The notes: generated by a model from the letters alone, not told the origin. A stretch of 44,072 nt of DNA from a virus (IMGVR_UViG_3300022213_000012:1-44072); one strand, 5' to 3'; positions 1-6,393 are shown, counted from the first letter of the stretch. Translations and numbers: made by a program.

Positions 1-165
1 CGCCGGAGTCGTAGCCGCAGACGTAGTCGTAGCCGCAGCCGGAGCCGTAGCCGGAGCCGTCGCCGTCGCCGTCGCCGGAGCCTGAGCCGTCGCCGTCGCC
101 GTAGCCGTAGCCGTAGCCGTAGCCGCAGCCGGAGCCGGAGCCGGAGCCGGAGCCGTCGCCGTCAA
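1..165. repeat. GGCNNC hexamer array, left-end part
   Basis: Read on the minus strand this is an uninterrupted run of hexamers of the form GGCNNC (GGCTCC, GGCTAC, GGCGAC, GGCTGC). It lies downstream of the stop of the 181-522 gene in the leftward transcript. The same array is found at the right end of the window, so the window is cut inside one array. Two minus-strand frames stay open (Gly-X and Thr-Ala/Ala-Pro repeats), but there is no ribosome binding site, so coding is doubtful. The true length is uncertain because bases 1-49 do not match the sequence before the repeated 126 bases at the right end. Confidence 0.85.
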
Positions 166-175
166 GCGTCAAAAT
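50..175. repeat. 126-base direct repeat shared with window end (43947-44072)
   Basis: Positions 50-175 are identical to 43947-44072; base 49 (a) differs from 43946 (c). The repeat covers hexamer-array sequence plus the unique tail GTCAAGCGTCAAAAT. This is best explained by a circular or terminally redundant molecule whose ends overlap here. The disagreement of bases 1-49 with 43898-43946 suggests slippage or misassembly within the array. Confidence 0.9.
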
Positions 176-180
176 GGAAC

Positions 181-522
181 TTATGATTTTTTCCAATTAT
201 CCCCCTTTGTAGAGATTATCGAGATGAGCGCCCGCAGAGGCGCTTTTAACTCGCCCACATAATCGATCTTTGTTTTTGGCGTCGGTCCATCGACGAGTTC
301 GCCAAGCCCCCTCTCCGTTCCCCAGTAGCGGATATTGCGGCAATCATCTATGTACACCCATTCCCCATCCGTTGCCACACGACCAACGTAGACGAATCCA
401 CGGTCAAGTACGACAATCGCGACCCCATGCTCTACCCGCGCCTGTGCGGGCAGAGTCACCATATTACCAAACATCGCCACAATCTCCTTGACTTCACCGA
501 TTTTCAACTCATTGATATTCAT
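181..522 (-). CDS. DUF6948-like phage protein
   Basis: This 113-residue protein starts at an ATG behind AAAGGAATTTT. Its layout (VLDRGFVYVGRV, then CRNIRYWGTERGLGELVDGP, then a C-terminal beta-rich part) resembles, from memory, the small phage family DUF6948, in which a beta-strand pair is followed by an Asn/Arg-Arg-x-x-x-Trp segment. The function of that family is unknown. It is the last gene of a three-gene leftward early set, before the hexamer array. No membrane segment or signal peptide is seen. The family assignment is from pattern and moderately sure. Confidence 0.75.
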   Translation of the reverse strand: MNINELKIGEVKEIVAMFGNMVTLPAQARVEHGVAIVVLDRGFVYVGRVATDGEWVYIDDCRNIRYWGTERGLGELVDGPTPKTKIDYVGELKAPLRALISIISTKGDNWKKS

Positions 523-577
523 AAAATTCCTTTCGTTAAACTACCGTTAAAAAAACGTTAAATCGATTGACCGGCGC

Positions 578-1012
578 CTACACAGCCGTCGCCGCGCGCA
601 ACATGCTCGACTGCAACTCCGCAGCGCCCCGCGCCGCCCGGAAGCGCGCCTCAGCCTGCACATGGAACGCCTCCGCCTGTTGCCAGCGCGATTCAGCCGC
701 CCCCAGCGCTCGCCATGCGGATGCCAGGTAGCCGCTGTCACGGGCGGAAATCAGCAGCTTGTCCTGAGCCAGCTTGCGCATGTCGGCGTTTTTGGCTCTG
801 GCATAGTCGGGATGATCACCAAAGACGATATCGAACACATACTCCGTCTCAGCGCTTTCATAGCTCGCCTTAGCGTCCCGATAGGCTGCACTGGCGGCTG
901 TGCGCTGCTCGATGGCACGCTCTAAGGCCGTCACAGCATCGACAAGGATTGTCTGAAGCTGGCGACCGTCAGCGACAGCCTCAGCTAATGGATATGGATT
1001 TCCTTGAAACAT
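578..1012 (-). CDS. Hypothetical coiled-coil protein
   Basis: This 144-residue protein has an ATG preceded by GAAAGGTTAATC. The sequence is rich in Ala, Glu, Arg and Gln in a heptad-like pattern from about residue 20 to the end, so it is probably a long helical hairpin or coiled coil. I do not recognise the family. It sits in the leftward early operon between two other small genes, with short gaps on both sides, and should be transcribed from the promoter at 1494-1522. Possible roles include an adaptor or host-takeover protein, but the sequence does not say. Confidence 0.7.
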   Translation of the reverse strand: MFQGNPYPLAEAVADGRQLQTILVDAVTALERAIEQRTAASAAYRDAKASYESAETEYVFDIVFGDHPDYARAKNADMRKLAQDKLLISARDSGYLASAWRALGAAESRWQQAEAFHVQAEARFRAARGAAELQSSMLRAATAV

Positions 1013-1077
1013 GATTAACCTTTCATGGGTAAAGGTGGCCGGTCAACCGGCCACCTGCTAGTTCACTACCGCCTACA

Positions 1078-1305
1078 CTACCGCCAGGGACTCAGGCTCT
1101 CATCCCGCCCGATGTCGTCAGCCTCTCGGCATTCTGCGTACATCTCATCGTACTCCGACTGAAGCTCATCGCGAGCCGTAAGAACCGCCTCAGCGAACGC
1201 CACCGCCTCAGCCAGGTCGAACGCCACACCAAACCCGCGGATGCGGTCAACCGGCTCGACTACGACAGACTCAGATTTGACGTACTCAATCTTTTTTGCT
1301 AACAT
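1078..1305 (-). CDS. Hypothetical small acidic protein, first gene of leftward operon
   Basis: The frame is open from 1365, but the start at 1305 is chosen because AAAGGAGACTTTT precedes that ATG; the longer start would run through a hairpin. The product is 75 residues: a basic N-terminus (MLAKKIEYVK), then a helical acidic region with AEAVAFAEAVLTARDELQSE. No family is recognised. It is the first gene after the leftward promoter, the place where temperate phages often keep regulators or early host-interaction proteins. That role is inference from position only. Confidence 0.65.
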   Translation of the reverse strand: MLAKKIEYVKSESVVVEPVDRIRGFGVAFDLAEAVAFAEAVLTARDELQSEYDEMYAECREADDIGRDESLSPWR

Positions 1306-1344
1306 AAAAGTCTCCTTTTGGATAAAACTGAATGCTCGAGAGAT

Positions 1345-1380
1345 GCCGCCGTCAGTCTGAACCACTGACGGCGGCTTTTT
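1345..1380 (+). terminator. Rho-independent terminator, plus-strand orientation
   Basis: An 11-bp perfect stem (1345-1355 with 1365-1375, GCCGCCGTCAG) with a 9-base loop is followed by TTTTTG. The T-run is on the right, so it works on rightward RNA, yet all genes to its left run leftward. It may stop antisense RNA before the control region, or act as a leader hairpin in the leftward transcript. Confidence 0.8.
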
Positions 1381-1493
1381 GTTGACGTAGCATCCCTCAC
1401 AGCGCCCGTCCGGGTCGGTCTTTCACTACGCATCGGAATGCTTGCCCCGGTCACTCGACTACGTTGCCCTGCGGTGTATTTCGTGGTAGTTAG

Positions 1494-1522
1494 AGCCTAT
1501 CACTTTTTGAGTTGATTGTCAA
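1494..1522 (-). promoter_or_regulatory. Leftward early promoter, mirror copy of the repressor promoter
   Basis: On the minus strand: TTGACA (1522-1517), 17-base spacer ending in GTGA, then TAGGCT (1499-1494). The 25 bases 1498-1522 are an inverted copy, 23 of 25 identical, of 1660-1684. It would drive the genes from 1305 leftward. The near-palindrome over the -35 (TTGACAATCAA) could bind the repressor. Confidence 0.75.
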
Positions 1523-1592
1523 CTGCCAAAATTAACTAATTCCCGCCCAATAGCATAAAGTAAAGTCAAAGCATCAATTAAGTTTTCATAAC

Positions 1593-1630
1593 GCATATAA
1601 ATCACATCAAAAAATGATGTGACTATATGC
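1593..1630. promoter_or_regulatory. Interrupted dyad between divergent promoters, probable operator
   Basis: Outer arms GCATATA/TATATGC and inner arms CACATC/GATGTG are arranged around an AAAAAAT centre. The dyad lies between the two diverging promoters and is AT-rich compared with its surroundings. This is a typical place for a lysogeny operator; the identity of the binding protein is inference. Confidence 0.6.
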
Positions 1631-1659
1631 AAGGGCTCTGAACAGGCAGAAATTGCCCA

Positions 1660-1688
1660 TTGACAGTCAACCCAAAAAGTGATAGACT
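1660..1688 (+). promoter_or_regulatory. Promoter of the repressor gene
   Basis: TTGACA (1660-1665), a 17-base spacer ending in GTGA, and TAGACT (1683-1688). TTGACAGTCAA over the -35 is a perfect odd-length palindrome (TTGAC-A-GTCAA), so the -35 itself may be an operator. The start of transcription should be near 1695, just before the Shine-Dalgarno AAGGGAGG at 1697-1704. Confidence 0.75.
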
Positions 1689-1713
1689 TCATATAGAAGG
1701 GAGGTATACTGAC

Positions 1714-1980
1714 GTGGATAAGACGCTGGTCATTGACAAAGAGCGAGTAGATATTCTGATGAAGCGCGCTAATATCCGCACATACTCAGAACTAGCCAAG
1801 AGATCTGGCCTGCACCAAAACACACTTACTAAGGTGTTGCGGGGGCGCACTTGGGATAGCAACACAGCACAAAAACTTGCAGGGGCGCTACAATGCAGTC
1901 CTATTGATCTACAGGTCGCGGAAGGATACCCCTTCCCAAACTGGGAGACCCTGGCAGTCCCCTGCATATCGAAAAATTAG
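1714..1980 (+). CDS. Cro/CI-type HTH transcriptional regulator (candidate repressor)
   Basis: The 88-residue product starts at GTG 1714, chosen because AAGGGAGG lies nine bases upstream; the frame is open from 1660, but that would begin in the promoter. The protein carries an XRE/Cro helix-turn-helix of five helices: TYSELAKRSGLHQNTLTKVL is the HTH core and WDSNTAQKLAGALQCSPIDL the following helices. No dimerisation or LexA-like peptidase domain is present, so it is of Cro or small-repressor size. It sits rightward of a divergent promoter pair with palindromic -35 regions and is the obvious candidate for the lysogeny switch. Whether it acts as CI or Cro cannot be told. Confidence 0.85.
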   Translation: MDKTLVIDKERVDILMKRANIRTYSELAKRSGLHQNTLTKVLRGRTWDSNTAQKLAGALQCSPIDLQVAEGYPFPNWETLAVPCISKN

Positions 1981-1992
1981 TTTTTCGCGATA

Positions 1993-2046
1993 GAGACGGT
2001 CAGGGTTAGGGCAAAAAGAAACGCCCTGACCGTCTCCGATCAGAGC
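1993..2046. other. 13-bp inverted repeat after the regulator gene
   Basis: GAGACGGTCAGGG (1993-2005) pairs perfectly with CCCTGACCGTCTC (2034-2046), with a 28-base loop containing AAAAAGAAA. It begins 12 bases after the regulator stop codon and may end its transcript, but no T-run follows. It could also be a protein-binding site. Confidence 0.5.
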
Positions 2047-2100
2047 GCTTCGGTGTTCCCTCCGCCGAAGTAGCAGCATCAGGAAGCATATAACGAGAAC

Positions 2101-2132
2101 TTGACAATTACCCTAACGAGAGTTAGTATAAT
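2101..2132 (+). promoter_or_regulatory. Rightward promoter with palindrome in the spacer
   Basis: TTGACA at 2101-2106 is followed by TAGTAT at 2124-2129 (17-base spacer), overlapping a consensus TATAAT at 2127-2132. CTAACGAGAGTTAG (2113-2126) in the spacer is an inverted repeat of CTAAC, a likely operator. No convincing gene follows before a terminator, so this promoter probably makes a small RNA. Confidence 0.65.
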
Positions 2133-2138
2133 TAAGTT

Positions 2139-2341
2139 TATGTTCTCGCCTCACTAACGACCTTGAATGGTTGACAGGCCAGCGGTCGTTAGTGAGATGA
2201 ACAGAGAGCGCCATGCGACGTTCTGTACATTAACAAGGTTTTAGTCGGATCGCGCCGTTGATGGAGCGGGAGGGCTAGAGATATAGTACATCATTTCCGT
2301 GCAATCCACGATTGCACGTCTAGTTTTGTTTTGTGTTTTTT
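2139..2341 (+). ncRNA. Candidate small RNA between regulator and integrase
   Basis: A promoter at 2101-2132, a 13-bp hairpin (2150-2162 with 2184-2196, CTCACTAACGACC) and a terminator at 2298-2341 frame about 200 bases without a convincing gene. The only reading frame found is 15 codons from 2197 without a good ribosome site. The hairpin arms contain CTAACGA, the same core as the spacer palindrome of the promoter. Position between repressor and integrase suggests a regulatory RNA, or a set of operators, but no known family is recognised. Confidence 0.45.
2298..2341 (+). terminator. Rho-independent terminator
   Basis: CGTGCAATC (2298-2306) and GATTGCACG (2310-2318) form a 9-bp stem with a 3-base loop; TCTAG and a T-rich stretch (TTTTGTTTTGTGTTTTTTG) follow. 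Oriented for rightward transcripts arriving from 2101-2132. Confidence 0.65.
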
Positions 2342-2382
2342 GAACTAACCTTAACGTCAATCCGCACGCACAATGCTCTGTT

Positions 2383-2449
2383 TGGTGCCCCTACTCCGAT
2401 TTGAACGGAGATGCCCAAACTCGGCATCGCCGTTCAAGCAGTAAGGAGC
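2383..2449 (-). other. tRNA 3'-end-like sequence, probable attP
   Basis: On the minus strand the stretch ends in TAGGGGC-A-CCA and has a perfect T arm: CTCCG, loop TTCAAAT, CGGAG. Further upstream ATGCC-GAGTTTG-GGCAT makes an anticodon-like arm and GCTCCTT could pair with six of seven acceptor bases, but there is no D arm and the whole is only 67 bases. It lies directly downstream of the integrase stop codon on the same strand, the usual place of attP for integrases that use the 3' end of a tRNA gene. The attP role is inference; a degenerate tRNA is the alternative. Confidence 0.6.
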
Positions 2450-2472
2450 ATTTCGCGGCTGGTCAATTTGGA

Positions 2473-3429
2473 TTACGCTAATTGCGCTATCGGGCTTACC
2501 TTCGCTGTTGTCATCACATCGAGTACGTCGTCAATATCCTGAAGGCTGTAAATCGCCGTCGTTTCCCAGTTGGAATGTCCCAGCTGTTTCTGTAATAGCT
2601 GGCCGTAGCCTTCGCCGCGGAGCCTCTTGCTCCAACGGGTCGCAAACATGCGCCGCAGGTCATGGGGGCCGCTGACCTGGTCGCTCACGCCGGCTAACTC
2701 CGCACAATCCAGCACGACCTTGTAGATGCCGCTCGGCGATAGCGGCTCACCAAACTTGCGACTCAGGAATAATCCGCCCGGCGCATCACCACGCCGACTC
2801 AGCCAGGTACGCAGATAGGCGCCGGTGTAATGGTCGAACGCCACGAAACGCGGCGCATCATTTTTGCATACGGTCGGCTCCAGATAGCCACAGTCATTAG
2901 CGAGCATCGTTACGCCATCCATCATCAAACTGGCGCATTCCTCCCGACGCAACCCGGTCCCGGCCAACACAGCCAAGATCGCCCGGTTGCGTTCTGGGAA
3001 CTCCGTCTTTCGACACACGGCCAACATCGCCGCTAGCGCCTTTAGTTCAACCGGCTTATGCGCTGGTGCATTGCCACGGGCAGCCGGAACATACATCGAA
3101 AAATCAATCGACAAATGCCCCCGCCGATGCGCCCAACGGAAGACCTGACGCAGCCGGCGCATCGTATCGTTGCGGCTATTCCAGCCCCAGCCGGTTGAAT
3201 GCAGGTAGTCTTCAAAATCGAACAGCGCCGCATCGGACAGGATCCATGCATGAGCCGAGCCGTAATCAGTCCACCATTCGTTGAATGGTGAGAGCTTGAA
3301 GCGGTAGCCGCTCACGGTTTTTGCCTGTGTGCGCCGACCATGCTCCGCCAGATACATTTCGATTAGTCTAGCCAGATGCTCACCATCCAACCGTGGATGA
3401 TCAGCGTCAAACGAAATCTTGTGAATCAT
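2473..3429 (-). CDS. int: Tyrosine-family site-specific integrase
   Basis: The 318-residue enzyme starts at ATG 3429 behind GAGAGGAAACCCCA; the frame continues to 3591 but without a better start. An N-terminal SAM-like core-binding domain (about 15-115) is followed by the catalytic domain: GTGLRREECASL (first Arg, about 161), HDLRRMF (His 256, Arg 259), LGHSNWETTAIY (His 285, Tyr 294 nucleophile). It would recombine attP with the host attachment site. A tRNA 3'-end-like sequence lies just beyond its stop codon, and another beyond its 5' side. It is the only minus-strand gene inside the rightward arm. No excisionase is recognised; one of the small neighbours could serve. Confidence 0.93.
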   Translation of the reverse strand: MIHKISFDADHPRLDGEHLARLIEMYLAEHGRRTQAKTVSGYRFKLSPFNEWWTDYGSAHAWILSDAALFDFEDYLHSTGWGWNSRNDTMRRLRQVFRWAHRRGHLSIDFSMYVPAARGNAPAHKPVELKALAAMLAVCRKTEFPERNRAILAVLAGTGLRREECASLMMDGVTMLANDCGYLEPTVCKNDAPRFVAFDHYTGAYLRTWLSRRGDAPGGLFLSRKFGEPLSPSGIYKVVLDCAELAGVSDQVSGPHDLRRMFATRWSKRLRGEGYGQLLQKQLGHSNWETTAIYSLQDIDDVLDVMTTAKVSPIAQLA

Positions 3430-3928
3430 TGGGGTTTCCTCTCTCAGTCGCAGATGGGAGACTCGCGAGAGGTATAGCACAAAAGATACCCGCCATCGCT
3501 TGTCCATTGCGGCGGGCAACGCAGCATAAACCCTCACCGCAATTGTAGTGCATTCACGGCAAATGTCAACAGTATTTACCTGACGTTGCAAAAAATGCAG
3601 ATGACGATCACCTGATGACTATCACCTGATGCCAACCGGAGGGCAAGCGGCTCGCCCCCTATGTCGTAGGGAAACGGTGTTAACCAGACGCCTTGCCTAA
3701 CTGGTTGACTGTGGCACGCATGGGGTTCCTTTCTCCTTTGGATGTCGCACCAGTAACCAGGCTGGCATGGTGGCGTCAAGGCCACCTGCGACACTGGGGG
3801 TTCTTGGCAGTCTGACACAAGCGCGGTCTACCAGATGGCGCCGGCAGTCCAAGCGCTGCGTTGGTGGCTGGTTCGATTCCAGCCTACCCCACTCATTACA
3901 CTCCACAAACTATCATTCAGGAGGCGAC
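3430..3928. other. Long intergenic region with strong inverted repeats
   Basis: No convincing gene lies in these 499 bases. Around 3743-3793, outer arms TGTCGCA/TGCGACA enclose GGTGGC-GTCAA-GGCCACC. Around 3821-3841, GCGC/GCGC encloses a smaller stem (GTCT-ACC-AGAT). A tRNA-like T arm ends the structured part at 3891. It should also hold the integrase promoter and the promoter for the genes from 3929, but I see no clear consensus. A structured RNA or a degenerate tRNA gene is possible. Confidence 0.4.
3844..3891 (+). other. tRNA 3'-half-like sequence
   Basis: GCTGG-TTCGATT-CCAGC (3867-3883) is a perfect T arm, followed by CTACCCC and discriminator A without CCA. Upstream, GCAG and CTGC could form an arm, and GGGG at 3796-3799 could pair with the acceptor, but no full cloverleaf is found: the D and anticodon arms are irregular. 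The antisense frame reads ESNQPP, a peptide often produced by antisense reading of tRNA genes. It may be a decayed phage tRNA or a second attachment-site relic. Confidence 0.4.
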
Positions 3929-4096
3929 ATGCTCATCGAATTTTTTGCCATTTGCCTACTAGCGCTCGTAGCGTTGGCGATGTGCGAGAGGTGGCAGGAA
4001 TGGAAGAAGACGGAAAACAACTGTCAACCGCAGAAATTGTCAAAGCGGTGTTTGCGGCCAATGGTCCGCTCACGGTCTCCGAAGCGGGCGAGTTGA
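3929..4096 (+). CDS. Small single-pass membrane protein
   Basis: Fifty-five residues from an ATG behind CAGGAGGCGAC, one of the better ribosome sites here. Residues 2-18 (IEFFAICLLALVALAMC) form one membrane helix; the rest is charged and basic. It overlaps the next gene by 97 bases in another frame, so its C-terminal half is double-coding. No family is recognised. It heads the rightward replication operon. Confidence 0.6.
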   Translation: MLIEFFAICLLALVALAMCERWQEWKKTENNCQPQKLSKRCLRPMVRSRSPKRAS

Positions 4097-4230
4097 CCCG
4101 CCTCGGCAGCGAACGGATACGCCAGCATATCACGACGGCTCACTACAGGCGGGTAGGAGTAAGGCCGCGCCGGTACAGATCTGCCGTCGTGTGGGAATTA
4201 AAACAGGAGGATTATGAACAGCCAACATAG
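4000..4230 (+). CDS. Small winged-helix-like DNA-binding protein
   Basis: This 76-residue protein is taken from ATG 4000, behind GAGAGGTGGCAGGA; the frame is open further upstream but without a start site. TAEIVKAVFAANGPLTVSEAG is a helix pair, ELTRLGSERIRQHITTAHY a likely recognition helix, and a basic beta-like tail (RRVGVRPRRYRSAVVWEL) follows, which fits a winged helix. It precedes the replication genes and could be a local regulator. The start codon lies inside the upstream membrane-protein gene. Confidence 0.65.
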   Translation: MEEDGKQLSTAEIVKAVFAANGPLTVSEAGELTRLGSERIRQHITTAHYRRVGVRPRRYRSAVVWELKQEDYEQPT

Positions 4231-4420
4231 ATGCATCACTGATGTCACAAAGCTGCGAAAAGAACAACTCATAGCGATGATCGGCGCTCTGGTCTCTGAG
4301 CGCCAGGAGTTGAGAGAGGATAACAGCCGATTGTGGGATAGGCTGGATAAGCAGACGCAGGAAATTGACCTGCTGAAAAGTTTAGTAAAGAGGAATAAAC
4401 ATGAGCATCAAAGTAACTAG
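4214..4420 (+). CDS. Short coiled-coil protein
   Basis: Sixty-eight residues from ATG 4214, behind AGGAGGATT. After a short N-terminus nearly the whole protein is a coiled coil (EQLIAMIGALVSERQELRED through KQTQEIDLLKSLVKR). It overlaps the upstream gene by 17 bases and the initiator gene by 20, so the three are translationally coupled. Function unknown; a small dimerising partner of a replication protein is possible from position alone. Confidence 0.7.
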   Translation: MNSQHRCITDVTKLRKEQLIAMIGALVSERQELREDNSRLWDRLDKQTQEIDLLKSLVKRNKHEHQSN

Positions 4421-5642
4421 CTACTACTGGGAGAAAGCCCCGCACCTGTCAGGGGATGAGTTGCTTATCCTATTGGCACTCGCAGACTGGTGTAACGATG
4501 ATGGATATTGTTTTTACGGCATGGAAAAGATACGCGCGAGGATCAGGCGCGATCACCGCAACGCGCAGCGCAGTATCAAACGCCTCGAGGACAAAGGCGA
4601 ATTGTTGGTTTGTCCAGGCGACGGCATTGCCGCTAACGGTGGCGTCACCAACCGATACTACCTACTCGGATACTGCGCGGCAAATGACATCAGCATACCG
4701 ACCGAAGTCATGGAAGCTGCGCAGAGCAAACGCAAAAAGCAACGGGTGATCGGTGAGACTGGTTACGGGCGCTCGCACTTCGGGGTGGCGCCCACGCCGC
4801 TAGGGGGGGTGGCGCCCACGCCGCTAGGGGGGGTGGCGCCCACGCCGCTAGGGGGGGTGGCGTCCACGCCGCTTAAACCGTCTGTAGATCCATCTGATCA
4901 TCCGTCTGATCATCCGTGGGGGGGAGAGATCTATACGGATCGAATAGCAACCCCATCGCAACTGACCGACAGCGCACCCCGCACGGCGCAAGCGCCCAAC
5001 ATGGCAGAAGTTAATTTTTATAAAACTGCAAACACGTCACTGACAGACACAGTACAATCGCAACCCACTACACAACCCAACGTTACAGGCGCAATTCTGC
5101 CCCCCCCAGTTGCGAACACCCCCCCCCAGGCCGCAGCGCATCGCATTGTTGCCGATGACCCGCCTGTGACCACGCCAGAGCGACGGCTGGCGGCGCTGAT
5201 GGAACCGCTGAACCGCAGCAAGCCGATCGAAGCTGACCCACGGCTGACCGTTGACGGCCTTTGGCCAACCGGGACGGGGATGACAGCCTATGAGGTCTAC
5301 CGCGAATTTACGCCGTACATCCCATCAAAGCTCCAAATCCAGGCCATGAATGTCGCTTGCACCGACCTAGTGCGCTGGCGATCTACGCTACATGACTGCC
5401 TGGTTATGCGCAGCTTCCGCTGCAACAATTTCGCAGATTTGTTCGACGTGTATCGCAATGGATTGCGAGAAAGGAGAGTATTACAGGATGGGAGAAAAGC
5501 GACCACGAGAGCAACCACGGCACCGACCACCACCGCCGAACCCACTGCAGACACCTACGGACACGAACAGCCAAGCCCCGAAGTCATGGCCGCCTACAGA
5601 GAAATCGAGCGCCAGATCGCAGCCGGGGAGTACAAATACTGA
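4401..5642 (+). CDS. Replication initiator-like protein (lambda O-type)
   Basis: The 413-residue protein starts at ATG 4401, behind AGGAATAAAC. Residues 1-100 form a winged-helix Rep domain: a helix pair (SGDELLILLALADWCNDDGY), then MEKIRARIRRDHRNAQRSIKRLEDKGELLV as recognition and wing. A low-complexity linker follows with four copies of GGVAPTPL and long Thr/Pro/Gln-rich stretches. The C-terminal part (about 300-360) is folded and helical. It is followed directly by a DnaC-like loader, the O/P arrangement of lambdoid phages. The linker repeat is a 24-base DNA repeat that may be the origin. Its last 155 bases overlap the next gene. Confidence 0.8.
   Translation: MSIKVTSYYWEKAPHLSGDELLILLALADWCNDDGYCFYGMEKIRARIRRDHRNAQRSIKRLEDKGELLVCPGDGIAANGGVTNRYYLLGYCAANDISIPTEVMEAAQSKRKKQRVIGETGYGRSHFGVAPTPLGGVAPTPLGGVAPTPLGGVASTPLKPSVDPSDHPSDHPWGGEIYTDRIATPSQLTDSAPRTAQAPNMAEVNFYKTANTSLTDTVQSQPTTQPNVTGAILPPPVANTPPQAAAHRIVADDPPVTTPERRLAALMEPLNRSKPIEADPRLTVDGLWPTGTGMTAYEVYREFTPYIPSKLQIQAMNVACTDLVRWRSTLHDCLVMRSFRCNNFADLFDVYRNGLRERRVLQDGRKATTRATTAPTTTAEPTADTYGHEQPSPEVMAAYREIERQIAAGEYKY
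4782..4877 (+). repeat. Four 24-base iterons inside the initiator gene
   Basis: Four direct copies of a 24-base unit containing GGTGGCGCCCACGCCGCTAG repeat at exact 24-base spacing (the shared T falls at 4786, 4810, 4834 and 4858). The first three are identical; the fourth has GCGTCC in place of GCGCCC. GTGGCGCCCAC is nearly palindromic. The four iterons lie in the middle of the initiator gene. Confidence 0.9.
4782..5031 (+). other. Candidate replication origin
   Basis: Four iterons (4782-4877), a pair of TCTGATCATCCG direct repeats just after, and an AT-rich stretch at about 5007-5031 (AAGTTAATTTTTATAAAACT) lie in this order inside the initiator gene. This is the organisation of the lambda origin: iterons bound by the O protein, then a readily melted AT-rich segment within the O gene. 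The DnaC-like loader gene follows. The assignment is by arrangement, not by sequence identity with a known origin. Confidence 0.6.
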
Positions 5643-6393
5643 GCAGACTTGCGCCTGTGGGAACACGGGCTACCTCGGATGGAAAACGCCGGCAGCAGGC
5701 TATCCGACGAGCGAGTGTCAGTTCTGTGAGTGCGACTGTGGCAAGAGCCAGTTGGCACACTGGCGGCTCAAAGAGGATGAGCGGGAGACGCAGCGGCTAC
5801 AGGCGCTTTTCCGCAGCGCTGGGATACCGGATCATTTCCGTGCCATGAGCATTGCCAGCCTGATAGCCAGAGCCGGGGGCGACATGGGCAAATTTCCGGC
5901 CATCGCCGCCGTGTCCGCATTCATCACCAACGGCTACGCCACTGACCCGGCGACGCAGCGCTACAAGCCTGGTATGGTGCTATCCGGCTCCTACGGATGC
6001 GGGAAGACTGGCCTGCTGACTCCGGCATTACAGCACTATTTGAGTCAGGGTAAGAGCGGGCTGTGGATTGAGGTATACGACCTGCTGTCAGAGATACAAC
6101 AAGGCTACGCCGACGGCGACAGCGCAGCCAAGCTGACCGCAGCGCAGCAGGCGGATGTAATCCTGCTGGACGACCTGGGCGATCCAGAGCGTGACAAGCC
6201 GGAAACAGACGACCGGCGCAAACTCATTTATCAATTAATCAACTACCGCCACAACCGTGGCTTGACCATGCTGATTACAACCAACTGCTCACAGCCGCAG
6301 TTGGAGCAACAGTTCGGCAAGCGCACGGTCGAGCGAATCATCGAATCGTGTGCCTGGATTACCATGTCCGGGCGAAATCTGAGAAGGGAATAG
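5488..6393 (+). CDS. DnaC-like helicase-loader ATPase
   Basis: The 301-residue protein starts at ATG 5488 with AAAGGAGAG about ten bases upstream, although the frame is open earlier. It has a Pro/Arg-rich N-terminus that overlaps the initiator gene by 155 bases, a zinc-ribbon-like cluster (Cys 55, 57, 77, 80, 82 and 84), then an AAA+ domain: Walker A GSYGCGKTG (167-175), Walker B VILLDDLG, sensor 1 LITTN and a C-terminal Arg-rich part. DnaC/IstB-type ATPases load the replicative helicase at the origin. No replicative helicase gene is seen, so the host DnaB is the likely partner. Confidence 0.88.
   Translation: MGEKRPREQPRHRPPPPNPLQTPTDTNSQAPKSWPPTEKSSARSQPGSTNTEQTCACGNTGYLGWKTPAAGYPTSECQFCECDCGKSQLAHWRLKEDERETQRLQALFRSAGIPDHFRAMSIASLIARAGGDMGKFPAIAAVSAFITNGYATDPATQRYKPGMVLSGSYGCGKTGLLTPALQHYLSQGKSGLWIEVYDLLSEIQQGYADGDSAAKLTAAQQADVILLDDLGDPERDKPETDDRRKLIYQLINYRHNRGLTMLITTNCSQPQLEQQFGKRTVERIIESCAWITMSGRNLRRE

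Noticed and set aside
50-175. Biological direct terminal repeat of the packaged genome
   Set aside because: The repeat falls in low-complexity sequence and only 126 bases match; an assembly overlap of a circular or permuted genome explains it as well.
2383-2449. Functional tRNA gene
   Set aside because: T arm, acceptor and CCA are present but no D arm, and the length is only 67 bases; attP or relic is more likely.
3697-3906. Minus-strand frame with WGRLESNQPP
   Set aside because: This is the antisense reading of the tRNA-like T arm, a well-known false protein type; it covers a structured gap.
4782-4877. CRISPR array from the four spaced repeats
   Set aside because: The units are directly joined without spacers and lie in frame inside a gene.
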